The position numbers and the translations under genes are program-made. Below the pieces are notes generated by a model, which saw nothing but the letters and a program-made list of their open reading frames with translations, was not told where the DNA came from and searched no databases. DNA of 64,000 nt, taken from a bacterium M00.F.Ca.ET.205.01.1.1. Its GTDB lineage: Bacteria > Pseudomonadota > Alphaproteobacteria > Rhizobiales > Rhizobiaceae. The stretch is taken from assembly GCA_004791255.1 (NCBI GenBank), contig SRUQ01000004.1, positions 510,031 to 574,030 of the forward strand. Reading direction: 5' to 3'. Every line of letters begins with the position of its first letter. Within the stretch, counting starts at the first letter, position 1. Positions 25,383 through 39,033 of this stretch are shown one piece after another.

Positions 25383-25961
25383 ATGATGCGTTCTATACTG
25401 GTCGGCATACTCGTCTTGATGGCGGCCGGCATTGGCTGGCTGACCTTCGACTGGTATCGCGGCCACTATGGCGGCGAGCCTTTCGGCGCCGCCTTCACCC
25501 TCGTCGACCAGAAGGGCGCGCCGATCACCGAGGCCGCCTTCAGGGGCCAGCCCAGCGTCGTCTTCTTCGGCTTCACCCATTGCCCCGAAGTCTGCCCGAC
25601 GACGCTGTTCGAACTCTCCGGCTGGCTGAAGACGCTCGGCGACGACGGCAAGAACCTGCGCGCCTATTTCGTCTCGGTCGACCCGGAGCGCGATACGCCT
25701 GATGTGATGAACGCCTATGTCAGCAACTTCTCGGACCGTATCACCGGCATATCGGGCGACCCGGACAAGGTCCACGCGATGGCCAAGTCCTTCGGCATCT
25801 ACTGGAAGAAGGTCGACACCGGCGACGGCGACTACACGATGGACCACACCGCCTCGGTGCTGCTGCTCAACAGCAAGGGTGATTTTGCCGGCACGATCGC
25901 CTATGGCGAAAACGCCAGCACTGCCGTGGAAAAGCTGAAGCGGCTGGCGGCGAAGGGCTGA
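25383..25961 (+). CDS. SCO1/SenC family copper-binding thioredoxin-like protein
   Basis: A 192-residue membrane-anchored protein. An N-terminal hydrophobic anchor (residues 4-20) leads to a thioredoxin fold. The copper site is complete: C67 and C71 in HCPEVCPTT and H155 in YTMDHTAS, and the DPERDTP motif is present. SCO proteins insert copper into the CuA site of cytochrome c oxidase or act as thiol reductases. No oxidase genes lie nearby. Ends 10 bases before prmA, so the two may be cotranscribed. Confidence 0.92.
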   Translation: MMRSILVGILVLMAAGIGWLTFDWYRGHYGGEPFGAAFTLVDQKGAPITEAAFRGQPSVVFFGFTHCPEVCPTTLFELSGWLKTLGDDGKNLRAYFVSVDPERDTPDVMNAYVSNFSDRITGISGDPDKVHAMAKSFGIYWKKVDTGDGDYTMDHTASVLLLNSKGDFAGTIAYGENASTAVEKLKRLAAKG

Positions 25962-25971
25962 CACAGAACCA

Positions 25972-26844
25972 ATGACCCAGACCCGGCTCCATTTCATCAC
26001 CGGAAAGCACCAGGCTGATCGTATTTTCGCGGCGCTGGAGACGGCCTTCGAGGATGAAGGCCTGCCGATCGCCGTGCTGGAGGTCGACGAGGACCGGGAT
26101 ATTCACGAAGTGTCGCTCTACACCGATGGTGATGTCGATGACGTCGAGGCGCGGGTGAAGGACGTTCTCTCCGGCCTTTCCATGTCGAAGCTGATCGAGC
26201 GCGAAGCCTTGCCCGACATCGACTGGGTGGCACGCTCGCTGGAGGGGCTGAAGCCGGTGCGCGCCGGCCGTTTCTTCGTCCATGGCGCGCATGATCGCAG
26301 GAAGCGCCGCAGCGGCGAACTGGCGATCGAGATCGAGGCCGGCCTTGCCTTCGGCACCGGCCATCACGGCACTACCGCAGGCTGCCTGGAAATGCTGGAA
26401 AAGGTTGTGCGGCGCGAGCAGCCGCGCAACGCGCTCGACCTCGGCACCGGCAGCGCGGTGCTGGCGATCGCGGTCGCCAAGCTCGCCCATATCCCGGTGC
26501 TGGCCACCGATATCGACCCGGTCGCGGTCGACGTCGCCGCGGCTAATGCGCGGCTCAACCGCGTCAAGGCGCTGGTGGAGACGGTGACCGCGCCGGGCTT
26601 TCACCACCCGATCTTCGGCAGGCGCGCCCCCTTCGATCTCATCGTCGCCAACATACTGGCGCGGCCGCTCATGCGGCTGGCGCCGGAGATGGCCAGACAC
26701 ATCGCGCTCGGCGGCTCGATCGTCCTGTCGGGCATCCTCGAGCGGCAGCGCGACGCGGTGATCTCGGCCTATGTCGGCCAGAATTTCCGGCATGTGCGCA
26801 CCTTGCACCGCGAAGGCTGGGTGACGATCCACCTCAAGCACTAA
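25972..26844 (+). CDS. prmA: Ribosomal protein L11 methyltransferase
   Basis: A 290-residue SAM-dependent enzyme that trimethylates ribosomal protein L11. The SAM site is [18 protein letters not shown], and the PrmA signature around [16 protein letters not shown] and the [17 protein letters not shown] motif are present. The last 12 coding bases, CTCAAGCACTAA, are duplicated just downstream (26849-26860), a small tandem scar with no effect on the protein. It follows the SCO gene closely on the same strand. Confidence 0.95.
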   Translation: MTQTRLHFITGKHQADRIFAALETAFEDEGLPIAVLEVDEDRDIHEVSLYTDGDVDDVEARVKDVLSGLSMSKLIEREALPDIDWVARSLEGLKPVRAGRFFVHGAHDRRKRRSGELAIEIEAGLAFGTGHHGTTAGCLEMLEKVVRREQPRNALDLGTGSAVLAIAVAKLAHIPVLATDIDPVAVDVAAANARLNRVKALVETVTAPGFHHPIFGRRAPFDLIVANILARPLMRLAPEMARHIALGGSIVLSGILERQRDAVISAYVGQNFRHVRTLHREGWVTIHLKH

Positions 26845-26976
26845 CCAACTCAAGCACTAAGCTGACGCGCTGGCCAGTCGGGGCGTGACGCGCCCTGGAC
26901 CAATCCGATCCATCGAAAATCGATTCCGGTTTTCCGGGCCATGCGCTACGGTCGCGTCAAATTCGAGGAGGCCATC

Positions 26977-28821
26977 ATGTTCCAGACCTTCGATTCCGTG
27001 GGCGATGCGGCGGTCGGCAAGCCGCGCGTGGCGCTGCTGCGCCAGTGGCTGGCGGACAATAACCTCGACGGCTTCATCGTTCCCCGCGCCGATGAGCACC
27101 AGGGCGAATATGTCGCCGACCGCTCGGCGCGGCTGAAATGGCTGACCGGTTTCAGCGGCTCCGCCGGCGTCGCAATTGTGCTCAGCGACCGCGCCTTCGT
27201 CTTTGTCGATGGCCGCTACACGCTGCAGGTGCGCAGTGAGGTCGACCTCGGCATCTTCTCGATCGAGAGCCTGGTCGACAACCCGCCGGCGGTCTGGCTG
27301 CGAGACGCCATCGGCAAGGGCGCGCGGCTCGGCTTCGATCCCTGGCTGCACACGATCAGCGAGGTCAAGGCGCTGCAGGCCTCCGCCGATAAGACCGGCG
27401 CCGTGCTGGTGCCGCTCGACAAAAACCCGATCGACATCGTCTGGAAGGACCAGCCGGAGGCGCCGGTCGCCCCCGTGGAGCTGCATCCGATCGGCTTTGC
27501 CGGCGAACTCGCCAAGGACAAGCTGGCGCGGCTGGCGGTGGCGCTCGGCAAGGACGGCGCCACCCATGCCGTGCTGACCGACCCCTCTTCCATCGCCTGG
27601 GCCTTCAACATCCGTGGCGGTGACGTGCCGCACACGCCGCTGGTGCTCGGCTTCGCCATCCTTGCCGCCGACGGTTCGCACCAGCTGTTCATGGACCAGC
27701 GCAAATTTTCGCGCCAGGTCGCCGCCTATCTCACCCAGTTGGCCGACCTGCATGAGCCCGGCGAATTCGGCGCGGCCATCACCGCCCTTGCCAAGGCCAG
27801 CGCGAAGATCGCGCTCGACCCGGTGCTGGCGGCCGACAGGCTGCGCATGCTGGTCGAGGACAATGGCGGCACAGTCGTGCTCGCGCCCGATCCTGCCCGC
27901 ATCCCGCGCGCCACCAAGAACCGGGCCGAGATCAATGGTTCGCGCGCCGCGCATCGCCGCGACGGTGCCGCGGTCGCCAAGCTGCTGTGCTGGCTCGAGC
28001 AGCAGAAACCCGGCTCGCTTGACGAGATCGACGTCGTCACCCGGCTCGAGGAGACACGCCGGCAGACCGGCGAGGAAACGCAGATGCCGCTGCGCGACGT
28101 CTCCTTCGATACCATTTCCGGCGCCGGCCCGAACGGCGCCATCATGCACTACCGCGTCTCGCGCGCCACCAGCCGCAAGCTGCAGAGCGGCGAACTGTTC
28201 CTGCTCGATTCCGGCGCGCAGTATCAGGACGGCACCACGGACATCACCCGCACCGTGCCTATCGGTGAGCCCACGCAGGAGATGCGCGAGCGCTTCACCC
28301 TGGTGCTGAAAGGCATGATCGGTATTTCCACCTTGCGCTTCCCCGCCGGCACGCGCGGCTCGGAAATCGACGCCGTCGCCCGCATGGCGCTGTGGAAGCA
28401 TGGCTGCGATTTCGCCCACGGCACCGGCCACGGCGTCGGCTCCTATCTCGCCGTCCATGAAGGCCCGCAGCGCATCGCCCGCACCGGCACCGAAAAGCTG
28501 CTCGAGGGCATGATGCTGTCCAACGAGCCCGGCTACTACAAGGAAGGTGCCTACGGCATCCGCATCGAGAACCTGATCCTGGTCACCCCGGCCGAACAAA
28601 TCGAGCGCGGCGACATCGCGATGCACGGCTTCGAGACGCTGACGCTGGCGCCGATCGACGTCAGGCTGGTGCGTTCAGACCTGTTGACGCGCGAGGAGTT
28701 GCACTGGCTCGACCAGTACCATGCATGGGTGCTTGCCGAGATCGGCCCGATGCTCGACGGCGAAACGCTGGCTTGGCTGGAAAAAGCGACGGCACCGCTA
28801 CCGCACGACGCCAAGATTTGA
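26977..28821 (+). CDS. Xaa-Pro aminopeptidase P (M24 family, three-domain type)
   Basis: About 614 residues, the length of the APP1-like three-domain form, with two creatinase-like domains before the pita-bread catalytic domain. Metal ligands are seen in order: Asp in LLDSGAQY, Asp in GTTDITRT, His in FAHGTGHGVG, Glu in MLSNEPGYY and Glu in GFETLTLAPID. It removes N-terminal residues before proline. The start at 26977 follows GAGGAGG; an upstream ATG at 26941 has no support. It ends exactly one base before the convergent azlD stop. Confidence 0.92.
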   Translation: MFQTFDSVGDAAVGKPRVALLRQWLADNNLDGFIVPRADEHQGEYVADRSARLKWLTGFSGSAGVAIVLSDRAFVFVDGRYTLQVRSEVDLGIFSIESLVDNPPAVWLRDAIGKGARLGFDPWLHTISEVKALQASADKTGAVLVPLDKNPIDIVWKDQPEAPVAPVELHPIGFAGELAKDKLARLAVALGKDGATHAVLTDPSSIAWAFNIRGGDVPHTPLVLGFAILAADGSHQLFMDQRKFSRQVAAYLTQLADLHEPGEFGAAITALAKASAKIALDPVLAADRLRMLVEDNGGTVVLAPDPARIPRATKNRAEINGSRAAHRRDGAAVAKLLCWLEQQKPGSLDEIDVVTRLEETRRQTGEETQMPLRDVSFDTISGAGPNGAIMHYRVSRATSRKLQSGELFLLDSGAQYQDGTTDITRTVPIGEPTQEMRERFTLVLKGMIGISTLRFPAGTRGSEIDAVARMALWKHGCDFAHGTGHGVGSYLAVHEGPQRIARTGTEKLLEGMMLSNEPGYYKEGAYGIRIENLILVTPAEQIERGDIAMHGFETLTLAPIDVRLVRSDLLTREELHWLDQYHAWVLAEIGPMLDGETLAWLEKATAPLPHDAKI

Positions 28822-29118
28822 TTACCCGACGAACTGCCGTGCAAGAATAAGTACCGCCGCACCGGCCAGAAACATCGCCATCAGCCCGCCGCGCAGCGAC
28901 ACCAGCGCTGCGACGACGAGCGCCGCCCATTCCGCCGGCCCGGCGCTGAGTGCTGCCGGCGCCACCAGCGTCGTCAGCACCGCCGCCGGCACGGCATTGA
29001 GGCCGGCCTCAACGCGCGGATGGATATTGTCGAAGCGCGAGATGACCAGATGCCCACCGACGCGGGTGAGATAGGTGGCGATCGCGCCGGCGATGATGAT
29101 CCAGAATGTCGTGCTCAT
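28822..29118 (-). CDS. azlD: AzlD family branched-chain amino acid export subunit
   Basis: A 98-residue membrane protein with about four hydrophobic segments; the N terminus WIIIAGAIATYLTRVGGHLV is typical of AzlD. It works with AzlC to export branched-chain amino acids or related compounds. Its start overlaps the azlC stop by 4 bases. It ends next to the convergent aminopeptidase gene with no gap. Confidence 0.88.
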   Translation of the reverse strand: MSTTFWIIIAGAIATYLTRVGGHLVISRFDNIHPRVEAGLNAVPAAVLTTLVAPAALSAGPAEWAALVVAALVSLRGGLMAMFLAGAAVLILARQFVG

Positions 29119-29843
29119 GGCCGCTCTCCCACGCCGCTGTGATGAGGCGGCAGGATGACGGCGAGCAGTACGCCGGCAATGGCCCCGATGGAGACATGCC
29201 AGGGCGAGCCGACCGTCTTGTAGGCAATGATCGAAGCGGCCGCACTTGCCGCGACGACCGGCAGCCACAGCGGCCGCTTGCGAAAGCCCATGACGAGGCC
29301 GAGAAAATAGATCGGCAGCAGGAAATCGATGCCCAGCGCATGGGTGTCGGGAATGAGCTTGCCGAACACCGCACCGAGCGCGCTTTCGACGACCCAGAAC
29401 ACATAGACCGGCAGGCCGAGGCCCAGATACCAGGCAAAGCCGACCGTCTGGCCCGATTGCGCCCTGGCCTCGGCTACCGCGTATTGCGGATCGGTCATGA
29501 TGAAATAGCCAAGCGCCTGCTGCACAACAGGCCAGTGCGAAATGCGCCTGCCAAGGCCGGCGGAATAGAGCACATGGCGGAAATTGACGGCGAAGATCGA
29601 CAGCACGATCAGCCACGGCGCGACATGCTGCCCGAACAGTTCGATGCCGACCATCTGGCTGGCGCCGCCAAAGATTAGCGCGCTCATCAGGAAGGCTTCG
29701 AGGACGGAAAAGCCGTTGTCGACGGCAATCGCGCCGAACAGCAAGGCAAACGGCGCCGACGCCACCACGACCGGCATGGAAAGCCGTACGCCTTGCCAGA
29801 AATCGCTTCTCGCGCCGCTCTCTGAAATTACGTCTGTCGCCAT
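29115..29843 (-). CDS. azlC: AzlC family branched-chain amino acid exporter
   Basis: A 242-residue membrane protein; conserved AzlC segments include FWQGVRLSMPVVVASAPFALLFGA near the start and GGASQMVGIELF. The ATG at 29843 follows GAGGAAGG. It pairs with the small AzlD subunit encoded in the overlapping downstream gene; together they are related to BrnFE/YgaZH valine exporters. Actual substrate unproven here. Confidence 0.9.
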   Translation of the reverse strand: MATDVISESGARSDFWQGVRLSMPVVVASAPFALLFGAIAVDNGFSVLEAFLMSALIFGGASQMVGIELFGQHVAPWLIVLSIFAVNFRHVLYSAGLGRRISHWPVVQQALGYFIMTDPQYAVAEARAQSGQTVGFAWYLGLGLPVYVFWVVESALGAVFGKLIPDTHALGIDFLLPIYFLGLVMGFRKRPLWLPVVAASAAASIIAYKTVGSPWHVSIGAIAGVLLAVILPPHHSGVGERP

Positions 29844-29957
29844 CGGCCCTTCCTCGGTAGTGGCGGTATGTAGGCAGCGTACTCTGCCTTGTCACACGAA
29901 TTCGCTTGAGCCAAACGATCAGCGGAAATGATCGTGGGCTGGCGACAAGGCGAACGA

Positions 29958-30649
29958 CTAGTTCTTCGCGACCTTGCCTTCGATCGCCCTGCCCCAGTCG
30001 AGCAACGGCTTGGCACGCATGGTGAAATCGACAAGTTCTTCGACGAGCGCGGGGCTGTGAATATCGGCCGGATCAATCACGTGGCGGACAGAGAAATGCC
30101 GGTTGCGAATGGCGGCAACGAGGTCGGGATCGGCGACGTGCTCGAAGCCACGTGGCGTCCGCTTCATGCGGTCCTCGGCATCGAGTTCGAGCCCGTTCTT
30201 GGTCAACGCCTTCACCATGGCGCGGAATCGCTCGGGCCACGTCTCGATCGACCGGCGCATCGCCAGCAGCAGCGCTGGCTCGGGCTGCCACCAGGCGACG
30301 CCGGCAAAGCAGACGTCGAGGCCGATATGGATATAGAAGACACCTTGCACGGCCTTGCTGCCGTCCGGCGACAGGATTGCCGAGACATGCCTGTTGTAGG
30401 GCCTTTTGTCCTTGGCGAAGCGCACGTCGCGGTTGATGCGGAACAGCGACTTCTTGCGGTCGCCGCGCAGGCCGAGCCCGGCCTCTGCAAAACGCTGCGC
30501 CAGTGTTTCGACCAGATCGCCCAGGGGATCGCGTAATTCCTGTTCAAACAGGTCGCGGTTTTCCACGAACCATTCGCGGCTCTGATGGAAGTCGAGCGCC
30601 TTCAGGAATGGAAGCGCTTTCTGGCCAAAGCCTTTGAATGCGCTGTCCA

Positions 30650-30650
<1 letters not shown>
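29958..30650 (-). CDS. DUF2461 (TIGR02453) domain protein
   Basis: About 230 residues covering the whole DUF2461 domain: FLKALDFHQSREWFVENRDLF near the start, the SLFRINRDVRFAKDKRPYN core and the GVFYIHIG strand are characteristic. The family function is unknown. The start is ATG at 30650, overlapping the last base of the ligA stop (TGATG), or the adjoining GTG at 30653; both place it directly behind ligA in the same transcript. Confidence 0.85.
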
Positions 30651-34638
<3,988 letters not shown>

Positions 34639-34655
34639 CAGAACCCGGACCTATT

Positions 34656-34914
34656 GCATGCCGCCCAAAAGTGGACCCGGTTTCGGGATAACGACAGGCA
34701 CGAAAACAAAAAGACTTAAGGCGGCACCCGACAGTTGGAGTCGCAGCGCCGCACTATCTTTTTGTTTGAGCTTCGGATCAATCCGAAAAAGCGCGTCGTT
34801 GCGGCGCGCTATAGAGCAATTCCAGGAAAAGTGTGAGCGGTTTTCCCTAGGGAATTGCGTGAAAACAAAGAGATAGAGCAGTGCACCGGTTCCGTGAAAC
34901 GGTGAACTGCTCTA
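34656..34914. repeat. Composite palindromic repeat element between bamD and recN
   Basis: Nearly the whole recN-bamD gap is made of successive palindromes. A 44-base imperfect one (34656-34699) is related to the copy on the other side of bamD. AACAAAAAGA (34705-34714) pairs with TCTTTTTGTT (34757-34766). TTCGGAT-CA-ATCCGAA spans 34772-34787. GCAATTCC (34816-34823) pairs with GGAATTGC (34851-34858). TAGAGCAGT (34874-34882) pairs with ACTGCTCTA (34906-34914), extended by CACCG/CGGTG, ending 4 bases from the bamD stop. It looks like a mosaic of short interspersed palindromes; the last hairpin could end bamD transcription. Confidence 0.75.
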
Positions 34915-34918
34915 GCGG

Positions 34919-35788
34919 TCAAGCACCGGTGATGAGCTTCCCGGCCTTGGAAATCCACGATCCGGCATTTTCGCGCGGCGCAAGCCCGTTGCTTTGCAGG
35001 AGCTTGTAGGAATCCTTGTACCACGGGCTGTCGGGATAGTTGGTGCCGAGCACCGCGGCGGCCGTCTGCGCTTCCGAGGTCAGGCCCATCGCGTAATAGC
35101 TCTCGGTCAGGCGCGCCAGCGCTTCCTCGACATGGCGAGTGTTGGAATAATTCTCGACCACGTTGCGGAAGCGCTTGACGGCGGCGATGTACTCCCGGCG
35201 CTCTAGATAATAGCGGCCGATCTGCATCTCCTTGCCGGCGAGCTGGTCGTTGGCAAAGCGCATCTTTTCCTTGGCGTCGTCGACATATTCCGAATCCGGC
35301 CAGCGCGTCACCAGATCCTGCATGGTCTGCATGGTCTGGCGCGCTTCCTTTTGGTCCTGCGTCACGTCCTTGATCTGGCGATAGTAGCTGAGGCCGATAA
35401 TGTACTGGGCATAGGCCGCGTCGTCGGTCGACGGATAGAGGGTCAGATAGCGCTTGGCCGCGCCGATCGCGTCATCGTAGTTGCCCTGGCGATAGTCGGC
35501 GAAAGCGCCCATGACCATCGATTTGCGGGCGAATTCCGAATAGGGGTGCTGGCGGTCGACTGCATCGAACTTGCGACTTGCCTCCTGCAGGCGCCCGGCG
35601 TTCAGATTGGCCAGGCCCTGATTGTACAGAACATCAGCCGGCTCGGTCTGGTCGACATAGGTCGACAGGTCGATATCTTTCTCCGACGACATGCACGCCG
35701 ACAGGAAGAGCGATGGAACAACCACCGAAAGCGCCAGGAAAACGGAACGCTGCGTCGCTTTCGATTGACCAACTCGCTTGAAAAACAT
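34919..35788 (-). CDS. bamD: Outer membrane assembly lipoprotein BamD
   Basis: A 289-residue lipoprotein of the BAM complex, which inserts beta-barrel proteins in the outer membrane. The lipobox is LSAC with C32 as the lipidated Cys, after a hydrophobic signal. TPR-like repeats follow ([24 protein letters not shown] and [13 protein letters not shown]). The ATG at 35788 gives a normal signal, though the ribosome site is weak. It lies downstream of lpxC on the same strand and is bordered on both sides by related palindromic repeats in opposite orientation. Confidence 0.93.
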   Translation of the reverse strand: MFFKRVGQSKATQRSVFLALSVVVPSLFLSACMSSEKDIDLSTYVDQTEPADVLYNQGLANLNAGRLQEASRKFDAVDRQHPYSEFARKSMVMGAFADYRQGNYDDAIGAAKRYLTLYPSTDDAAYAQYIIGLSYYRQIKDVTQDQKEARQTMQTMQDLVTRWPDSEYVDDAKEKMRFANDQLAGKEMQIGRYYLERREYIAAVKRFRNVVENYSNTRHVEEALARLTESYYAMGLTSEAQTAAAVLGTNYPDSPWYKDSYKLLQSNGLAPRENAGSWISKAGKLITGA

Positions 35789-35828
35789 GATCGGATTGCG
35801 CCCTTTCGGCGTTATTTCAATGCCTTTT

Positions 35829-35873
35829 GCATGCCGTTGTCCCAAAACTGGTCCCCACTTCTAGGCGACATGC
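35829..35873. repeat. Palindromic repeat, second copy upstream of bamD
   Basis: A 45-base imperfect palindrome with outer arms GCATG...CATGC and inner CCCAAAA-type symmetry. Its reverse complement aligns along its length with 34656-34699 (roughly three quarters identical by eye). The two copies point in opposite directions and enclose bamD. It is about 40 bases upstream of the bamD start. Confidence 0.7.
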
Positions 35874-36051
35874 ACTAAATCGACGGCTGCAGCCATAAAC
35901 CATAACCGCCTTGCCCGGCAACGCTATCGCCGGCCAATCGCACATTTTTGTGGCGGGTTTGCGCCGCCCGGCCTGCAATGCGATTTCGCCGACCAGTGAT
36001 GCATTCATGCAACATTAGCCGGTATGATAAGACAGGAAAAGTCTAAAGAAA

Positions 36052-37002
36052 TCAGATCATCCAGGGCGCGTAGAGCGGCGCATTGACGGCATTCATCTCG
36101 GCGGCACGGCCACGCTCGCGGCGCGTCGTCTCTACGATCTCGAAGGCCGTGCGGTCTGACAAAAGGCGCCGCAACGCCGCCGCATTCATCCTGTGGCCGC
36201 CGCGATAGGAGCGGAAACAGCCGATGAAGCGGGCGCCGGCCAGCGCCAGGTCGCCCATGGCGTCCAGCGTCTTGTGGCGCACGAACTCATTGGGATAGCG
36301 CAGGCCGCCCATATTGATGACGCGGTTGTCGTCGCCGATGACCAGCGAATTTTCGAGCGAGGAACCAAGCGCATAGCCGGCGGCCCACAGCCGCTCGACG
36401 TCCTTCATGAAGCCGAAGGTGCGGGCCCGCCCGATGTCGCGGCGGAAAATATCGGCGTTGATGTCGGAGGCGAAAAGCTGGCGACCGATCGCCGGGCTCT
36501 CGAAATCGATCTCGATCTCGAAGCGGGTGCCGTCATAGGGCCTGAATTCCGCCCAGGAGGCGCCGTTCTCGATGCGGACCGGCTTCATCACCCTGATGTA
36601 GCGCCGCTTGACCGGCAGCATCTCGATGCCGGCCTGGTCGATGGCTTCCACGAATGCCATGGCGCTGCCGTCGAGGATGGGAACCTCGGAACCGTCGATC
36701 TCGATGACGACATTGTCGATGCCGAGCCCAAACAGCGCCGCCATGATATGCTCGACCGTGGCGATGTGCTCGCCCGCTGGATCGCCAAGCATGGTGCAAA
36801 GATCGGTGGCGCCGATCTCGGAAAACAGCGCGCGGAATTCGCGGCCCTGCTCATTTCCATTCAAAAGCTGAAAAACGATGCCGGTATCAGCATCCGCCGG
36901 CAGGAAACTGATGGAAACTTCCTTGCCGCTGTGAACGCCGGTGCCCGTAAGCGACGCGCGCGCCTTCACTGTCGTCTGATAGTCGTGCAAGACAATCCCC
37001 AT
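36052..37002 (-). CDS. lpxC: UDP-3-O-acyl-N-acetylglucosamine deacetylase
   Basis: A 316-residue zinc amidase for the committed step of lipid A synthesis. Zinc ligands are visible: H85 in ATVEHIMAAL, H243 and D247 in RHKTLDAMGD, and the catalytic His is H270 in RGGHRMN. I start at MGIVLHDYQTTV (37002), which fits the family N terminus; an in-frame upstream ATG adds unrelated sequence. It follows ftsZ across a 282-base gap that contains a terminator, so it probably has its own promoter. Confidence 0.96.
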   Translation of the reverse strand: MGIVLHDYQTTVKARASLTGTGVHSGKEVSISFLPADADTGIVFQLLNGNEQGREFRALFSEIGATDLCTMLGDPAGEHIATVEHIMAALFGLGIDNVVIEIDGSEVPILDGSAMAFVEAIDQAGIEMLPVKRRYIRVMKPVRIENGASWAEFRPYDGTRFEIEIDFESPAIGRQLFASDINADIFRRDIGRARTFGFMKDVERLWAAGYALGSSLENSLVIGDDNRVINMGGLRYPNEFVRHKTLDAMGDLALAGARFIGCFRSYRGGHRMNAAALRRLLSDRTAFEIVETTRRERGRAAEMNAVNAPLYAPWMI

Positions 37003-37230
37003 AAGCCCAAAATGCCTAGGACCGCTTCTCCAGCCCGAGGGCGCGGCTCTTGTTGAAATCGGCAGGCAGGGTGACATCTCCCCCGAAATCCCGCAAACCG
37101 ACTATGGTAGGCAGCGAAGATAATGTCCCGGCAGGGAGACTCCAAATCACGGTTTCTTACTCTTTGTAACCGCGAACTCGAGTGTACGCGGCATCACAAC
37201 CCATTGAAATTGCAACGCTTAAAACGTTAC

Positions 37231-37256
37231 CAGGCAAGCAATTTCTTGCTTGCCTG
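37231..37256 (-). terminator. Likely ftsZ terminator hairpin
   Basis: CAGGCAAGCAA (37231-37241) and TTGCTTGCCTG (37246-37256) form a perfect 11-bp stem with a 4-base loop, about 30 bases past the ftsZ stop. On the transcribed strand it is followed by a short T-containing run (GTAACGTTTT), so it may be only partly Rho-independent. Confidence 0.65.
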
Positions 37257-37284
37257 TTAACAAGTGTTACAGCCCGTTAAGCCT

Positions 37285-38967
37285 TCAGTTGGCCTGGCGG
37301 CGCAGGAACGCCGGGATCTCCAGCTGATCGTCGTCCTGAGTCGACCTCACCTGCGGTGTCAGGCGGCCCTGGTCGTCGAGCTGGCCACGGCGCGGCGCAT
37401 AGAGCTGCGCATCCTGGCTGGCGAGGCGGCGCACTTCCGGCGCGGCCTGGCGCAGCTTGGGTTCGCGCGGCTGTGCCGGCTGCAGGCGTGCAGGCTCTTC
37501 CTCACGACGGGTCAGGCCATTGGTCAGGCGCTTCAGGAGGCCCATCGGCCCGCTGTTCTCGTGGTCCGCCGGACGGCTCTTGGCGTCGACCTCGGCTTTC
37601 ACGACAGGCGGGAAATCCTCGACGCGCGGCATGCGCTGAGGCGCCATGGCAACCGGCTGCTGGACCTCACGCAGCATTTCGCGCGGCTGCGGAGCCGGCT
37701 GAATCATCTGCTGGACGACAGGCTGAGGCTGCGGCGGAGCGGGCGGCGCCTGGAAGATCTTGCTCTGCGGGCGGAAATCGTCCGCATGGGCAACCGGTGC
37801 CGGGCGTGGCTGGGCCATGGCCGCGGCATTCGCTTCGGCCAGTTGGATCGCTTCCGCGACCGGATCGATGGCGCGCGGCTCGTAAGCGGCCTGCTGGACC
37901 GGAGCCGGCCGGCTTTCCACCGCTGCAACGGCCGGGCGGGCGACCGGCTTCTGCGGCGGCGCGGCACGGATCGAGATCGGCGTCGCGGCGATTTCGGCCG
38001 CCGACTTGTCGATGCCGGTGGCGACCACCGAGACGCGGATGACGCCTTCGAGTTCTTCGTCGAAAGTGGCGCCCAGGATGATGTTGGCGTCCTGGTCGAC
38101 CTCTTCGCGAATGCGGGTCGCGGCTTCGTCGACCTCGAACAGGGTCAGGTCACGGCCGCCGGTGATCGAGATCAGCAGGCCCTTGGCGCCGCGCATCGTG
38201 GTCTCGTCGAGCAGCGGATTGGCGATCGCGGCTTCGGCTGCGGCCATCGCGCGGCCCTCGCCCGAAGCCTCGCCCGTGCCCATCATCGCCTTGCCCATCT
38301 CGCGCATCACCGAACGCACGTCGGCGAAGTCGAGGTTGATCAGGCCTTCCTTGACCATCAGGTCGGTGATGCAGGCAACACCGGAATAGAGCACCTGGTC
38401 GGCCATGGCGAAGGCGTCGGCGAAGGTGGTCTTGTCATTGGCCAGCCGGAACAGGTTCTGGTTGGGGATGACGATCAGGGTATCGACGCATTTCTGCAGT
38501 TCCTCGATGCCCAGGTCCGCCGTCTTCATGCGGCGCTGGCCTTCGAAGTGGAACGGCTTGGTGACGACGCCGACGGTGAGGATCCCCTTTTCGCGCGCCG
38601 CACGAGCAACCACTGGAGCAGCACCGGTGCCGGTGCCGCCGCCCATGCCGGCGGTGACGAAGCACATATGGGTGTTGGACAGATGATCGACGATCTCGTC
38701 GATGCACTCTTCCGCCGCCGCACGACCGACTTCCGGCTGCGATCCGGCGCCCAGCCCCTCGGTGACATGAGCACCGAGTTGGATCAGCCGGTCGGCCTTC
38801 GACATGGTCAGCGCCTGCGCATCGGTGTTGGCGACAACGAATTCGACACCGCGCAGACCGGCGGTGATCATGTTGTTGACCGCGTTGCCGCCGCCGCCGC
38901 CGACGCCGAACACGGTGATGCGGGGCTTAAGCTCGGTGATGTCCGGCTTTTGCAGATTGATGGTCAT
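37285..38967 (-). CDS. ftsZ: Cell division GTPase FtsZ (long form)
   Basis: A 560-residue tubulin homologue that forms the Z ring. The GTP-binding tubulin signature [12 protein letters not shown] is at residues 107-118, with the [13 protein letters not shown] loop at 21-33. After about residue 320 comes a long Pro/Gln/Ala-rich linker, then the conserved C-terminal peptide [13 protein letters not shown] that binds FtsA and other partners. This long linker is typical of the essential FtsZ in rhizobia. It ends the ddlB-ftsQ-ftsA-ftsZ run. Confidence 0.98.
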   Translation of the reverse strand: MTINLQKPDITELKPRITVFGVGGGGGNAVNNMITAGLRGVEFVVANTDAQALTMSKADRLIQLGAHVTEGLGAGSQPEVGRAAAEECIDEIVDHLSNTHMCFVTAGMGGGTGTGAAPVVARAAREKGILTVGVVTKPFHFEGQRRMKTADLGIEELQKCVDTLIVIPNQNLFRLANDKTTFADAFAMADQVLYSGVACITDLMVKEGLINLDFADVRSVMREMGKAMMGTGEASGEGRAMAAAEAAIANPLLDETTMRGAKGLLISITGGRDLTLFEVDEAATRIREEVDQDANIILGATFDEELEGVIRVSVVATGIDKSAAEIAATPISIRAAPPQKPVARPAVAAVESRPAPVQQAAYEPRAIDPVAEAIQLAEANAAAMAQPRPAPVAHADDFRPQSKIFQAPPAPPQPQPVVQQMIQPAPQPREMLREVQQPVAMAPQRMPRVEDFPPVVKAEVDAKSRPADHENSGPMGLLKRLTNGLTRREEEPARLQPAQPREPKLRQAAPEVRRLASQDAQLYAPRRGQLDDQGRLTPQVRSTQDDDQLEIPAFLRRQAN

Positions 38968-39033
38968 TGTCTCCGTCCTTTGCCTTTCACGCCGCTTCGC
39001 CGCCGCGGCCGCCTATGGGGCTGCCCCCGTCAA

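Noticed and set aside
26857..28626. Long minus-strand frame antisense to the aminopeptidase gene
   Set aside because: The plus-strand gene has the full set of M24 metal ligands; the antisense product has no recognisable features.
34639..34918. LexA site before recN
   Set aside because: No GTTC-N7-GTTC pair is present in the upstream region.
37003..37284. CtrA sites (TTAA-N7-TTAA) near lpxC and ftsZ
   Set aside because: Several TTAA words occur, but none with the 7-base spacing.
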